Shown here one piece after another: positions 15,947 through 24,765 of a stretch of DNA of 64,000 nucleotides. A program made the translations under genes and the position numbers. The stretch comes from Planctomycetota bacterium (GTDB lineage Bacteria; Planctomycetota; Planctomycetia; Gemmatales; Gemmataceae), in assembly GCA_016873095.1 (NCBI GenBank), contig VGYC01000014.1:1-64000 (forward strand). The letters are read 5' to 3'. The notes under the pieces are model-generated. The model was not told the origin of the DNA and did not search any database. It saw only the letters and a program-made list of their open reading frames with translations. Each line of letters begins with the position of its first letter. The first letter of the stretch is position 1.

Positions 15947-18025
15947 ATGCGACCCATTCGTGTCTTGCTGGCGTTTCTTTCGCTAAGCACATGCGCTTCG
16001 GCGCAGCACATGACCGGCTGGCGTGGCAACGGCACCGGCTTGTGGCCCGACGCCAAACCGCCGCTCGAATGGCACCGTATTCCGCGCGGCGCCATGGATG
16101 GGCTGCGTGAAGCCGCCGATCCTCCCAGCGGGCAGGAGCACGGCGATGCCCCGCTGGTTGTCAAGGGACTCGTGCGTCACTGGCTGGTCGCCGGGCCGTT
16201 TTCCGTCGTGGATTCCGTCAAGGACTTCGATCGCGAACTGCACGACGTGTCCAGCATTTCGCCCGCGCCTGGCGCGAAGCTGGGCACGGCAACGTGGAAG
16301 CCCGCCACGGTGCCGGCCGAGGACATCATGATCTTTGGCAACGCGGAGTTGCCGTGGCTCGACCTGGCCAAGGCACTTGGCCACAAGCGCAACCAGATTG
16401 CCTATGCCCACGCCCATCTGTTCTCGCCGCGCGGCGGACCGGTGCGCGTCGTCGCCGAACATGGCAACGGCCTGGCGGTGTGGGTCAACGGCAAGGAGGT
16501 TTATCGTGCTCCGCAACGCGCGGGCGGCCTCGGTTATTACAGCGCCATGGGCAATCACGAACTGTTACACCTCGATCAACCTTCGCCGAGCTTCAATGCC
16601 CACCTGAAGCCAGGCTGGAACCGGGTCTTGCTGAAGATCAGCACCTCCAACATCGAAGGCTGGACCGAGATGCGTGCGTGCTTGCGCTTCATGGATCCGC
16701 CCGACGTCAGGTACGACACGAAGAACATCGTGTGGATGACCAGGCTGCCGGGGCGCAGCACGTCCACGCCGATCCTGGTCGGCGACCGCCTGTTCCTCAT
16801 GGCCGAACCGGACGAGATCGTCTGCGTGGCCAAGAACGACGGCCGCATTCTCTGGTCCGCGCCCGTCAACTACTTTGAAGCGCTCACGCCGGAGGAAAAG
16901 AAGAAGCAGCCCGCGTATGTGCAGCGCGTCGATCCTTTGATCGCCCGGCTGAAAGCGGAGCCCGACCACGTAAAGCGCGTGCGCCTACGCGCCCAAATCC
17001 AGAAGACGCTTCTGGACATCGACGCCAAGCGTTTTCATGTCAGGGCCAATGACCACTTTGAGGGACATTTTGCCATCGTTGGCTTTACCATGCCGAGCCC
17101 GGTCAGCGATGGCAAGTATGTGTACGTCTGGATCGGCACGGGCGTGGCGGCCTGCTTTGACCTCGATGGTCGGCGCCAGTGGATCACTCGTGTGCCCGCG
17201 GATGAACTGGCCTATGGTTCATCCCCGGTACTGGCCGATGGCGTGTTCGTGACATCGCTCGCGGCCCTCTACGGCTTCGATGCCAAGACCGGCAAGCTGC
17301 TCTGGCAGCAGCGCAAGGTGAAGGACAACCTGGCCGCCCTGCTTGGGGCCACCGTTGACGGCAAGCCCGTGATCGTTTGTCGCGCTGGCCACATGGTCCG
17401 CCCGGCCGATGGTCAGTTGCTCTTCCGTCAGCGGGACCATGGCGCCGCCGACATGGCGCCCCCTCTGGTCCTGGGCACCCGTATCTACGCTCCCAAGAAT
17501 GGCGTGACATCCTTGAACGTCTGGGACCTGACCAGGGCGCGCGCGCCTGCCTGGGAACCCGCTCGGCTCAGGTCGATCGACATGCCCGGCGAAGTGTCGC
17601 GGGGCCCTGGAGGCAAATGGATCGACCGCTGGACGGCCGGTTCGCCACTGGTCTGGAATGGCATTGCCTATCAGGCAGACTTCTACCAGGTCCTCTACGC
17701 TCTGGACCTGGCGACGGGCAAGATGCTCTACCGTCAGATCATGGACATGGAAGGGCTCATGCATTACAACGCCGTGCCGCTGACGGCCAGCCCGACGCTT
17801 GTTGGCAAGCATATCTTCGTCTCGGACAACCAGGGCACAACGCTGGTGCTGCAGCCCGGCCCCACGTACAAGTCCATCGCCCGCAACCGCATCGCCACTC
17901 AACTGGAACGCCGCTGGCCCATTCCTGCCCAGGAAACACTCGCGTATGCGCCGCCCCTGGCCGAGGGCGGGCGTCTGTACTATCGCGGCGAAGCCCATCT
18001 GTACTGTATCGGCAGAGAGAAATGA
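15947..18025 (+). CDS. PQQ-like beta-propeller protein, exported
   Basis: 692-residue secreted protein. The start ATG 15947 has a strong GGGAGGAG ribosome binding site and a Sec signal (RPIRVLLAFLSLSTCASAQ). The mature N-terminus WRGNGTGLWPDAKPPLEW is typical of planctomycete outer-membrane-assembly-BamB-like/PQQ repeat proteins. A jelly-roll-like insert follows (about 60-240), then propeller blades with Trp-docking motifs (KNDGRILWSAP, FDAKTGKLLWQQR, LDLATGKMLYRQI). It may be an enzyme or a scaffold; bound PQQ cannot be inferred. It is flanked in direct orientation by the exporter gene downstream and its remnant upstream. Confidence 0.85.
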   Translation: MRPIRVLLAFLSLSTCASAQHMTGWRGNGTGLWPDAKPPLEWHRIPRGAMDGLREAADPPSGQEHGDAPLVVKGLVRHWLVAGPFSVVDSVKDFDRELHDVSSISPAPGAKLGTATWKPATVPAEDIMIFGNAELPWLDLAKALGHKRNQIAYAHAHLFSPRGGPVRVVAEHGNGLAVWVNGKEVYRAPQRAGGLGYYSAMGNHELLHLDQPSPSFNAHLKPGWNRVLLKISTSNIEGWTEMRACLRFMDPPDVRYDTKNIVWMTRLPGRSTSTPILVGDRLFLMAEPDEIVCVAKNDGRILWSAPVNYFEALTPEEKKKQPAYVQRVDPLIARLKAEPDHVKRVRLRAQIQKTLLDIDAKRFHVRANDHFEGHFAIVGFTMPSPVSDGKYVYVWIGTGVAACFDLDGRRQWITRVPADELAYGSSPVLADGVFVTSLAALYGFDAKTGKLLWQQRKVKDNLAALLGATVDGKPVIVCRAGHMVRPADGQLLFRQRDHGAADMAPPLVLGTRIYAPKNGVTSLNVWDLTRARAPAWEPARLRSIDMPGEVSRGPGGKWIDRWTAGSPLVWNGIAYQADFYQVLYALDLATGKMLYRQIMDMEGLMHYNAVPLTASPTLVGKHIFVSDNQGTTLVLQPGPTYKSIARNRIATQLERRWPIPAQETLAYAPPLAEGGRLYYRGEAHLYCIGREK

Positions 18026-18110
18026 GCAGAGCAGAGAGAATTGGAGCAACGAGAAATGGGAGCTCGCTATTGCGAACAAAAGTCGCGGGGACGTATCCAC
18101 TCACGGGCCG

Positions 18111-19739
18111 TCACGGGACGTCGCGGGCCACATCGAAGCGTTGAAAAGCCAGCGCGACCAGGCCCAGGCAGCCGACGCAGATTCCGGCCGACAGCAGCCA
18201 GGCGGTAATGCCGGCCAGCAGCTGGATTCTTCCCGAAAGAAAGTAGACGGCCGTGGCGGCGATGGCGGCCGGGGCCACCGCCAGCGCGAACAGCACGAGT
18301 CGACTGATGCCGCGCAGCATGATCCGGCCGAAGTGGCGGAAATCGCCCGGGCCGCTCGTCAAGCGGGTCGGATACCAGAGGAACAGCAGGTTTTCCAGCG
18401 CGATCATCAGAAAGGTGGCAGGGACCGCCAGCGCCGCGATGAGCAAGAGATACTCGGTCTCTTGCTTGACGAGCAGATAGCCGAGGACGAGCCAGGACAG
18501 CAGCGTGAGCAGCACGGTGGGCGCCAGGATCTGCCCCAGGGCGATGAACCATGGCGAGAGCGGCAGCGCCTTCAGCACGTCCATGCGGTCGATGTCCGCG
18601 CGGAAGTCGCAGCGCAGCGACGATGGGCCGATGTAGAGCAGCATGCTCAGCAAGGGCAGGACGACCGCGAGGGCCGAACGCTGCGCGGACTGCTCGTCGC
18701 GCGGCGCGGCGAAGAACCAGGAATACAACAGCATCGGCAGAAAGATGGCGACGTAGACCAGGACCGATTTCCAGGCGCGCAACAGCCCCATGAATTGCCG
18801 CCAGGCCAGCGGGCCGGCGCCGGCCCAGCGCGGCAGGCGCGGCAAGGTCAGCCGGCCCGATGTGGAGTAGCCCGTCATGCCGCCGCCCCGGCGCACGCGT
18901 TCCAGCCGGGCGTAGATTCGTTCGCTGGCGGAGGCCGCCGCCTCCAGGTAATGCGCATCCAGAAGGAAGATCACCCCGAGCATGACGCCAAGCACCAGCA
19001 GGCTCAGGGCCGTCCACTGGACGAGGTCAGGCCACAGGCGCTCGGCCGTGAAGGCCTCGAAGAAGCCACGCACCGGGAACAGCACGATCCGGCCAATGCG
19101 GGTGTCTTGCACGTCGCGAGCCCAGGCGGCCCAGCCGACATCCAGCGGATTGCCGGTCGTCTCGACGACAATAGCGACCAGGGCGACGGCGAGGATGCCG
19201 AGCACAAGTTGCCGCCGCCGATTGAAAGCATGGGCGCCCAGGGCGCAGCCGGCCAGGTTCAGGATCATCGCCAGCAGTTGCATGAACGCGAAGAGCAGAA
19301 AGACGCCCACCATGGCCGCCGGCAGCGATGCGGTCCAGGCCCGGAAGGCAATGCCCAGGAACAGGGCGACGAGCAGTGTGACCGCCAAGTTGCCGAGGAC
19401 CTTGTAGGCCAGCAACTGCCGGCGCGACAGGGGAGCGGTGAACAGCAGCTGCACCTCCGCCGGACTGAAATACAGGCCGCGCTCGTTGCCCGAAAACAGC
19501 AGCTGCATGACGCACATGCCGATGAGGGCGAGCGGTCCGTAGGCCCTGGTCCTTTCGAGCGTTTCCGTGGAGGCATGCTGCTGCAGGATGGCGCCTAGCA
19601 GCATCAGGGCGACGAAGCCGCCCGCCAGCACCATCATCAAGATGCCGCGCACCGAGCCTAGCCCGCTCAGCATGCGCCGGCCCCAGCCCTTGAAACGCAA
19701 GCGCAGCAGCAACCACAGCGAGCGATGCATGCTGAGCAT
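18111..19739 (-). CDS. Putative ABC exporter membrane protein, 542 aa
   Basis: Large polytopic protein with about 10-12 hydrophobic helices in two blocks (about 35-260 and about 320-535). It resembles the 'putative ABC exporter' family of permeases that lack their own ATPase. The family-like stretch LYFSPAEVQLLFTAPLSRRQL (about residue 89-109) marks the cytosolic coupling region, and a second one lies at DRMDVLKALPLSPWF (about 385-399). No ATP-binding subunit lies next to it, so the partner must be elsewhere. The 3' end has a degraded duplicate at 15678-15813. A strong hairpin lies immediately upstream of the start (19744-19797). Confidence 0.75.
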   Translation of the reverse strand: MLSMHRSLWLLLRLRFKGWGRRMLSGLGSVRGILMMVLAGGFVALMLLGAILQQHASTETLERTRAYGPLALIGMCVMQLLFSGNERGLYFSPAEVQLLFTAPLSRRQLLAYKVLGNLAVTLLVALFLGIAFRAWTASLPAAMVGVFLLFAFMQLLAMILNLAGCALGAHAFNRRRQLVLGILAVALVAIVVETTGNPLDVGWAAWARDVQDTRIGRIVLFPVRGFFEAFTAERLWPDLVQWTALSLLVLGVMLGVIFLLDAHYLEAAASASERIYARLERVRRGGGMTGYSTSGRLTLPRLPRWAGAGPLAWRQFMGLLRAWKSVLVYVAIFLPMLLYSWFFAAPRDEQSAQRSALAVVLPLLSMLLYIGPSSLRCDFRADIDRMDVLKALPLSPWFIALGQILAPTVLLTLLSWLVLGYLLVKQETEYLLLIAALAVPATFLMIALENLLFLWYPTRLTSGPGDFRHFGRIMLRGISRLVLFALAVAPAAIAATAVYFLSGRIQLLAGITAWLLSAGICVGCLGLVALAFQRFDVARDVP

Positions 19740-19744
19740 TGTAA

Positions 19745-19797
19745 GAGGCTGTCCGAAAAGGGTCAGATCGGTCTGACCCCTTTTCGGACAGCCTCTA
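19745..19797. terminator. Long near-perfect hairpin (family D) between two minus-strand genes
   Basis: The left arm beginning AGAGGCTGTCCGAAAAGGG at about 19744 pairs with the right arm ending CCCTTTTCGGACAGCCTCT at 19796, about 24 pairs with one bulged G. The loop is tiny. It follows the stop of the zinc-ribbon gene (minus strand), so it would end that transcript. No T-run follows, so rho-independent function is uncertain and it may be a mobile palindrome. Confidence 0.7.
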
Positions 19798-19824
19798 ACT
19801 CTCCGGCGCGAGCCCGATCGACGG

Positions 19825-20412
19825 TCAGCGGACGCGCATCATCTGCACGAACACCATGAACCAGCAGGCGAGGCCCAGCACGCTGATGATGGAGAGGATG
19901 CTGGCAATGATGCCGCAGATCATGCCGGCGCGGGTGTTGCTTTCGCCGATGGGGTCCATGCGGCCTTCGCGCATCTCCTTCAGGTCGTTGGCCCCCATCA
20001 CCCAGGCGATGGGTCCAAGAACCGGGCCGCAGGCGACCAGGCCGAGAATGCCCAGCACCAGAATCAGGCTGCCGCGATCGGCCGCCATGCCGGCCCGGCT
20101 GCGGTAGCGATAATCGTAGTCGTCCCGGTAGTCGTCGCGGTCGTCATAATCATCGTCTCGGCGACGGCGACGCGGCCTGGGGCGCTCGTCAATCTCCGCC
20201 GGCGGGCCCGGCTGCGATAGGGGTGGAGCGAGCGAAGTCGGCAACGGCGGCGGACTGGGAACCGTCGATACATGCTGGCTGTCCGCCGGACGTGAACTGC
20301 TGGCGGCGGTGAAGATCTCCTGGCACAGCGGGCAGCGAATCCGCCGATCCAGCATTTCTTCCTTCAGTTCCAGGTCCCGGCCGCACTTCGGACACTGAAT
20401 GATCATCGACAC
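19825..20412 (-). CDS. Zinc-ribbon / DUF4190-like membrane protein, 195 aa
   Basis: Begins with a MJ0042-type zinc knuckle (IQCPKCGRDLELKEEMLDRR then IRCPLCQEIF), with CxxC pairs at about residues 8-11 and 28-31. A proline-rich linker follows, then an Asp/Tyr/Arg low-complexity repeat (DDDYDDRDDYRDDYDYRYR, about 87-105). The C-terminal DUF4190-type pair of transmembrane helices is at about 115-140 and 160-190 (VLGILGLVACGPVLGPIAWV; AGMICGIIASILSIISVLG). This architecture is common in planctomycetes and is thought to sense or organise at the membrane; the function is unknown. ATG 20406 is an alternative start. Confidence 0.82.
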   Translation of the reverse strand: MSMIIQCPKCGRDLELKEEMLDRRIRCPLCQEIFTAASSSRPADSQHVSTVPSPPPLPTSLAPPLSQPGPPAEIDERPRPRRRRRDDDYDDRDDYRDDYDYRYRSRAGMAADRGSLILVLGILGLVACGPVLGPIAWVMGANDLKEMREGRMDPIGESNTRAGMICGIIASILSIISVLGLACWFMVFVQMMRVR

Positions 20413-20467
20413 TCGCCCCTATGCTGCTGTCACGCGGTCCATTGACGGGAGGACTCAGCGGGCGAGG

Positions 20468-20507
20468 CGGCGGATGTTCACGACTCGGCAGGAGCCTCGC
20501 CCTCCCG
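20468..20507. repeat. Family C palindromic repeat (half copy)
   Basis: The segment containing GGCAGGAGCCTCGCCCTCCCG-type sequence matches, in reverse orientation, the element at 56551-56590. The first 32 aligned bases differ at two positions. It lies between the starts and stops of two minus-strand membrane-protein genes. Confidence 0.7.
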
Positions 20508-20512
20508 GTCAA

Positions 20513-21216
20513 CTACGCGTGCAGGAATTCCCACAAGTAATGCCCGAGCCAGATCAATGCCGCCAGCGGCGCAGCATAAGCCGTGGCCCAGGCGCCGCCC
20601 CACAGCAGCGACCGCCCGAAATGGCCCGTGCAGGCGTGCCGGTCGTTGACCACGCGGGCCAGCATGCCGCGAATAAAAACATATAGCAAGAACGCCAGCG
20701 CGGGAATGATGATTTCAATAATCACCCAGGCGGCAGCCACGACGGCGATCATGGCCACGACCACGGCCAGCGCCGTGGCACAGACCTCGCCGCAACCGTC
20801 CGCGCCGGCCGGAAAGTCCACCGACCCGAGGTTCCAGCCGGACGAGCCGCGCGACGATCCGCCCGACGATCCGTTCCCGAACCAGCTTCGCGGCGACCTC
20901 ATGCGATGATCGTCGCTCAAGCGTTTGCCCCGGTACAGCATGTGCGCCAGCGCCAGCAGCCACACACCAGCCACCACGCGCCGACGACGATCTCCCAGCG
21001 CACCCAGGCTGGCAGATGCAAGGGCGCCGACAGCAGATAGACCAGTGTCGCCGCCAGGGCAAAGCACAAGAACAACACCAGCGCCGAAGCCTTGCCGGAA
21101 ACCAACGGCAAGCGCAGCGCCTGCATGGCCTGTCGGCGCTTTTCGCGCCTGGCCGCGGCCTTGGCCCGGCGCTGATGGGCAGGGCTCGAGGGATCGGCGT
21201 CGGCAGGATCGGGCAT
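20513..21216 (-). pseudogene. Membrane protein gene interrupted by a one-base frameshift
   Basis: Two overlapping minus-strand frames together read as one protein of about 234 residues. The first runs from ATG 21216: MPDPADADPSSPAHQRRAK, then a hydrophobic helix SALVLFLCFALAATLVYLL, then WEIVVGAWWLV. The second frame continues with LLALAHMLYRGKRLSDDHRM, a Gly/Ser stretch, and two or three more helices (CATALAVVVAMIAVVAAAWV; PALAFLLYVFIRGMLARVV; ATAYAAPLAALIWLGHYL) to the stop at 20513. The transition is near 20960-20975 and needs one extra base. It could be a real mutation, an assembly error or programmed -1 shifting; there is no obvious homopolymer slip site. Confidence 0.7.
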
Positions 21217-21277
21217 GGTGCGATTGTAGCCCTTTTCGCGGTGGCCACAATGCAACGAAGCTCCGGCGAAACGAGCG

Positions 21278-22243
21278 CTACGTCGTCGCCTGCACTCCAG
21301 CGATCACCAGTTCCAGAAACTCGCGCGCTCTTCGCGCCAGGGCGTCGACGCCTTCCGGTTTCTCGGGTCGGCGCACGCGCGGGGCGAAGATGTTCTCGCA
21401 GCACAGGGGCATGACCCGGCCGGTGAAGGCGACGAGATGCAGCAGGCGGTAGTGGTCGATCTCGCCCAGACCAGGGCCACAATCCTGGTGCGGCGGCGGG
21501 AAATCGCGATGATCCTTGATGCAGAAGCTGCGCACCTGGTCGGCGCATGCTTGCAGATCGGCAATGACCTTTGCCGGCGGCAACCGCAGATAGTCCATGA
21601 CGTTGCCGGCGTCGTAGTTGACGCGGATGCCGTCGTCGTTGACCTCGCGAGTGATGCGTGCGCAGGCCTCGCCGGAGCCTGTCGCGCCGCCGTGCTGCTT
21701 GATGACGATGAGCACGCCGTGATCGCGGGCGATGGGACCCAGCGCGCGGAAGCGTTCGAGCCACAGCTTGCGGCCGCCGTCACGCGTGGAGCCGAAGGTC
21801 AGCACCTGCGGAATCCTGGCGGCGGCCGCCTGCTCGATGCGCCGTCGCAGCACCGCCACGGCGTTCTTCGCTTCCGGATAGATGTCGGAGAACATCATCA
21901 CCGGCTCCAGGCCCAGGTCGCGGCAGCGCGCCGCCAGTTCCTTCGCCCGCGCAGGCGCTGCGTCGGCCGGCATCACCGGCACGCGCTTGTCACTCCCTTC
22001 CTGGTGTGTCGTCCCCCAGGCAACATGGCGATAGCCGGCGTCGCGAATGCCAGTCAGCGCCCGCCGCAATGGGAAGCGTGCGTAGGGCAATGTCATGCAC
22101 GCGACCTGAAATCGCGTCGGCTTGCTCTCACCGGCCGCGGGGCCGGCTGTGGCCTGGGCTGGCGAGAGCGGCGCCGCCAGCCCGGTCATGCCGGCCGCGG
22201 CCGTTTGCAGAAACCGACGCCGTGAGACAGCTTTTCGGCCCAT
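21278..22243 (-). CDS. Sugar-phosphate isomerase/epimerase-like TIM-barrel protein, Tat-exported
   Basis: 321-residue member of the xylose-isomerase-like TIM-barrel family (AP_endonuc_2 superfamily). The start ATG 22243 has a GAGGAAG ribosome binding site and a Tat signal (AVSRRRFLQTAAAGMTGLAA). Barrel features include HGVLIVIKQHGG (metal-ligand region), IRVNYDAGNVMDY with Asp and Asn, RSFCIKDH with the metal-binding His, and a C-terminal CCEN. The usual role is keto/aldo sugar interconversion with a divalent metal. Exported members accompany Gfo/Idh oxidoreductases in planctomycete carbohydrate use; two Gfo/Idh genes lie within this window. The stop of the MFS gene is only 24 bases upstream of this start, so they probably share a transcript. 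Confidence 0.88.
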   Translation of the reverse strand: MGRKAVSRRRFLQTAAAGMTGLAAPLSPAQATAGPAAGESKPTRFQVACMTLPYARFPLRRALTGIRDAGYRHVAWGTTHQEGSDKRVPVMPADAAPARAKELAARCRDLGLEPVMMFSDIYPEAKNAVAVLRRRIEQAAAARIPQVLTFGSTRDGGRKLWLERFRALGPIARDHGVLIVIKQHGGATGSGEACARITREVNDDGIRVNYDAGNVMDYLRLPPAKVIADLQACADQVRSFCIKDHRDFPPPHQDCGPGLGEIDHYRLLHLVAFTGRVMPLCCENIFAPRVRRPEKPEGVDALARRAREFLELVIAGVQATT

Positions 22244-22266
22244 GGCTTCCTCGTCGAAGGGTTTCA

Positions 22267-23589
22267 CTACCGGGGTGAAGCAGCAGATGACAATGTATTC
22301 TCTGTCTGATTGTCGAGCAGAGATTGTCGACCTTCGACGGCAGCTTGTCGCCGTGTGCGTAGTTCGAGGCGCAGCGAGGCCAGCAGGACGACGGCATAGG
22401 CGGCGGCGGCCAGGGCAAAATTACCGACTTCCGTCCACCACATCGCCAGCACGCCGCCGAGCACGAAGCCCACAAGATTGCCGATGTGCGTGAGCGAAGT
22501 TGCCAGGCCGAGCAGTTGTCCGCGCTCTTCCCGGGCGACTTGGCCGGAGACGACGGCAAATGGCAGCGTGGAAATCACGCCAATACCCACGCCGACGCCG
22601 ACGCGGGCCAGCAGCACGGCCCACCACGGCGGCCAGGCAAACATCAACAGCATCGATGCAGCTAGCAGAGCGGCGCCGATGGGCGTGAGAAACGGCGTGT
22701 GGCGATCGTGCAAGCGGCCCCACCACGTGGAACTGAGCACGCTGGCAATGCCCGTCACCGCCATGGCAATGGCCGTGAAACCGATGCCAGAATTCCACCA
22801 CGCCGGCGTCGCGCCGCTCGCGGCCAGCCAGGCGGCGATCACGTGGCCGGCATAGATGGCGAAAACGCCCTGGGCCATGGTGAAAGCAAATTGTCCGATT
22901 ACCAGGATGCCGAAAGTCTGGCGAAGCAGTGGGACGGCAAGGGCGCGGCGCCCAGAGCGAAACAGGCTGACGAACGGATTGGGCGTTGCCGTCCGCGCGA
23001 AGCCGTCTTGCCGCAGTAGCAGCCACGACAGCACACCGGTGAGCACGATGACGCCGCCCAGCAATGCATAGGTGAAGCGGAACCCGAAGCTGGTGGCCAG
23101 CACGCCGCCGAGCACAGGGCCGAGGATTTGCCCCGCCGGCGTGGCCGATTGCAGCACGGCGATGGCCTTACCCTGTTGCTCCCCCGGCGTCACGACGGCG
23201 ACCAACGCCAGCGCCGCCGCCTGCACGCCGGAGATCATGCCCTGCAGCATGCGGATTGCCACCATTTGATCGGGCGACTGGGCTATCGCCATCAGCAGCT
23301 GCGTGAGGCCAAGACCGAAGCAGGCGCGCACGACCTGTCGTTTCGGCCCGCTGCGATCTGCGACCCAGCCCCACAGCGGCGTGCAAATGATGGTGGTGAA
23401 GAACGGTCCGGCCAAGATCAGGCCGGTGTACAGGGCCCGCCTGGCATCATCTCGGACCGCCAGCGCCGGATCCTCTTTTAGAAAGAATGGCACAAAGGTC
23501 AGGCCCAGGTTCATGGCCAGCGTGGTCAGAAACTGAACCAGCCAGAGCACCCGCAACGTGCGTTGCCAGACTTCCATGCCGCTCAGCAT
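22267..23589 (-). CDS. MFS transporter (multidrug/TetA-like)
   Basis: About 440 residues with 12 predicted transmembrane helices. The MFS motif A region between helices 2 and 3 is visible as PLWGWVADRSGPKRQVVR. Other supported stretches are MISGVQAAALALVAVVTPGE, AMAVTGIASVLSSTWWGRLHDR (second motif-A-like loop) and VGVGIGVISTLPFAVVSG. The frame extends upstream to 23763, but that part is not membrane-like. ATG 23589 (MLSGMEVW) or 23577 are the likely starts. It is probably drug or metabolite efflux; the substrate is not predictable. It is transcribed away from the sigma factor gene and runs into the TIM-barrel gene. Confidence 0.88.
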   Translation of the reverse strand: MLSGMEVWQRTLRVLWLVQFLTTLAMNLGLTFVPFFLKEDPALAVRDDARRALYTGLILAGPFFTTIICTPLWGWVADRSGPKRQVVRACFGLGLTQLLMAIAQSPDQMVAIRMLQGMISGVQAAALALVAVVTPGEQQGKAIAVLQSATPAGQILGPVLGGVLATSFGFRFTYALLGGVIVLTGVLSWLLLRQDGFARTATPNPFVSLFRSGRRALAVPLLRQTFGILVIGQFAFTMAQGVFAIYAGHVIAAWLAASGATPAWWNSGIGFTAIAMAVTGIASVLSSTWWGRLHDRHTPFLTPIGAALLAASMLLMFAWPPWWAVLLARVGVGVGIGVISTLPFAVVSGQVAREERGQLLGLATSLTHIGNLVGFVLGGVLAMWWTEVGNFALAAAAYAVVLLASLRLELRTRRQAAVEGRQSLLDNQTENTLSSAASPR

Positions 23590-23742
23590 CTCGCGATTGT
23601 AGGCGGCCGACGCAATCGCCACAAGGAGGAAACTTGCCTGGGAAGCGACGCGTTCGCGAGATTTTCGAAAATAGTTCATTTGGCCGCGACCCGGGGGGCA
23701 GTATTTGATGTAGAAAGGGGGGTAAGTGCCCCACGGGAGCCC

Positions 23743-24714
23743 ATGATGGCCTTGAATCCGCAAGCGACGGAGCGGGAAGCCCAGCGACGGTCACAGTCCC
23801 TTTTGAACAAGCTCGCGGCTGAGTCGAGCGACAAGCAACTCCTGGAGCGGTTTGTCGCGCATCGGGATAATGTCGCCTTTGAATGTCTGGTGCAGCGGCA
23901 CGGGGCGATGGTTTTCGGCGTATGCCAGCGCGTGCTGAACCAGCGGCAGGACGCCGAGGACGCGTTTCAGGCGACGTTTCTCGTGTTGGTGCAGAAGGCG
24001 TCAACCATCCGCAAGCCGGAGTTGCTTGGCAACTGGCTGTATGGCGTTGCCTGCCGGATTGCGCGCAAAGCCCGCGGCCGCGTCTCGCGCCGTGTGATCC
24101 AGGAACGAAACACGATGGCTCCGGATAACAAGCCAGATAGGCAAGACCCAAGCACGGATCTGGAATGGCGTGACTTGTTGTCGGTGATGGACGAGGAATT
24201 GCAGCAGTTGCCCAACAAGTATCGGTTGCCGCTGGTGATGTGCTACCTGAGCAGCATGACCAACGAGGAAGCGGCGGCCAAGCTGGGTTGGCCGGCGGGC
24301 TCGATGTCCTACCGCCTTGCCAAGGCCCGCGAGATGCTGCAAAAGCGGATGGAGCGGCGACACCGGACGCTGCCAGCCGGCTTCTTCGCCAGTCTGGCAG
24401 TTCCGTTGGTGTTGCCGAGCGCCGACCTGATCGCCTCGACGGTGAGCCTGGCGAAAACGCTGGCGACGGCCACGGCGGCGACGGCCTTGCCGTCCACGCC
24501 GGCCATCGAGCTCGCCCGTGATGCCGTCAGCAGCATGGCCGGGGAGACGCGCTTTACCGCATGGCTGAGCGTGTTTGCGGCGTTGCTGGCCGCCGTCGGC
24601 ATCGCCATCGTCAGCTACCAGCTAGTGACCGGAGGGTTCGCCTACAAGGGCATGGCCCCCTACACGGGCCCGGAGCCCAGCGGCGAAGGCTGCTGGCAAG
24701 CACAAGAAAAATAG
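23743..24714 (+). CDS. ECF-type sigma factor with C-terminal transmembrane segment
   Basis: 323-residue sigma-70 family factor of the planctomycete ECF class. Region 2 is at about 30-110 (LLERFVAHRDNVAFECLVQRH, GVCQRVLNQRQDAEDAFQAT, GNWLYGVACRIARKARGR). Region 4 is at about 145-205 (LPNKYRLPLVMCYLSSMTNEEAAAKLGWPAGSM with the helix-turn-helix). A hydrophobic Ala/Thr-rich tail of about 100 residues follows, containing one clear transmembrane helix (AWLSVFAALLAAVGIAIVSY) and ending Trp-rich. The tail suggests membrane tethering or a built-in anti-sigma-like control. ATG 23743 (or 23746) follows GGGAG. It is divergent from the MFS gene, so the region between 23590 and 23742 should hold both promoters. 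Confidence 0.88.
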   Translation: MMALNPQATEREAQRRSQSLLNKLAAESSDKQLLERFVAHRDNVAFECLVQRHGAMVFGVCQRVLNQRQDAEDAFQATFLVLVQKASTIRKPELLGNWLYGVACRIARKARGRVSRRVIQERNTMAPDNKPDRQDPSTDLEWRDLLSVMDEELQQLPNKYRLPLVMCYLSSMTNEEAAAKLGWPAGSMSYRLAKAREMLQKRMERRHRTLPAGFFASLAVPLVLPSADLIASTVSLAKTLATATAATALPSTPAIELARDAVSSMAGETRFTAWLSVFAALLAAVGIAIVSYQLVTGGFAYKGMAPYTGPEPSGEGCWQAQEK

Positions 24715-24765
24715 ACGCGACGCGGCTTCATGGATCGGCGCGCCGGTGATCCACCCTAAATCATT

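Noticed and set aside
16294-16878. Second plus-strand frame within the PQQ protein gene
   Set aside because: Out-of-frame overlap with an Arg/Gln-rich product; the PQQ frame has the strong ribosome binding site and signal peptide.
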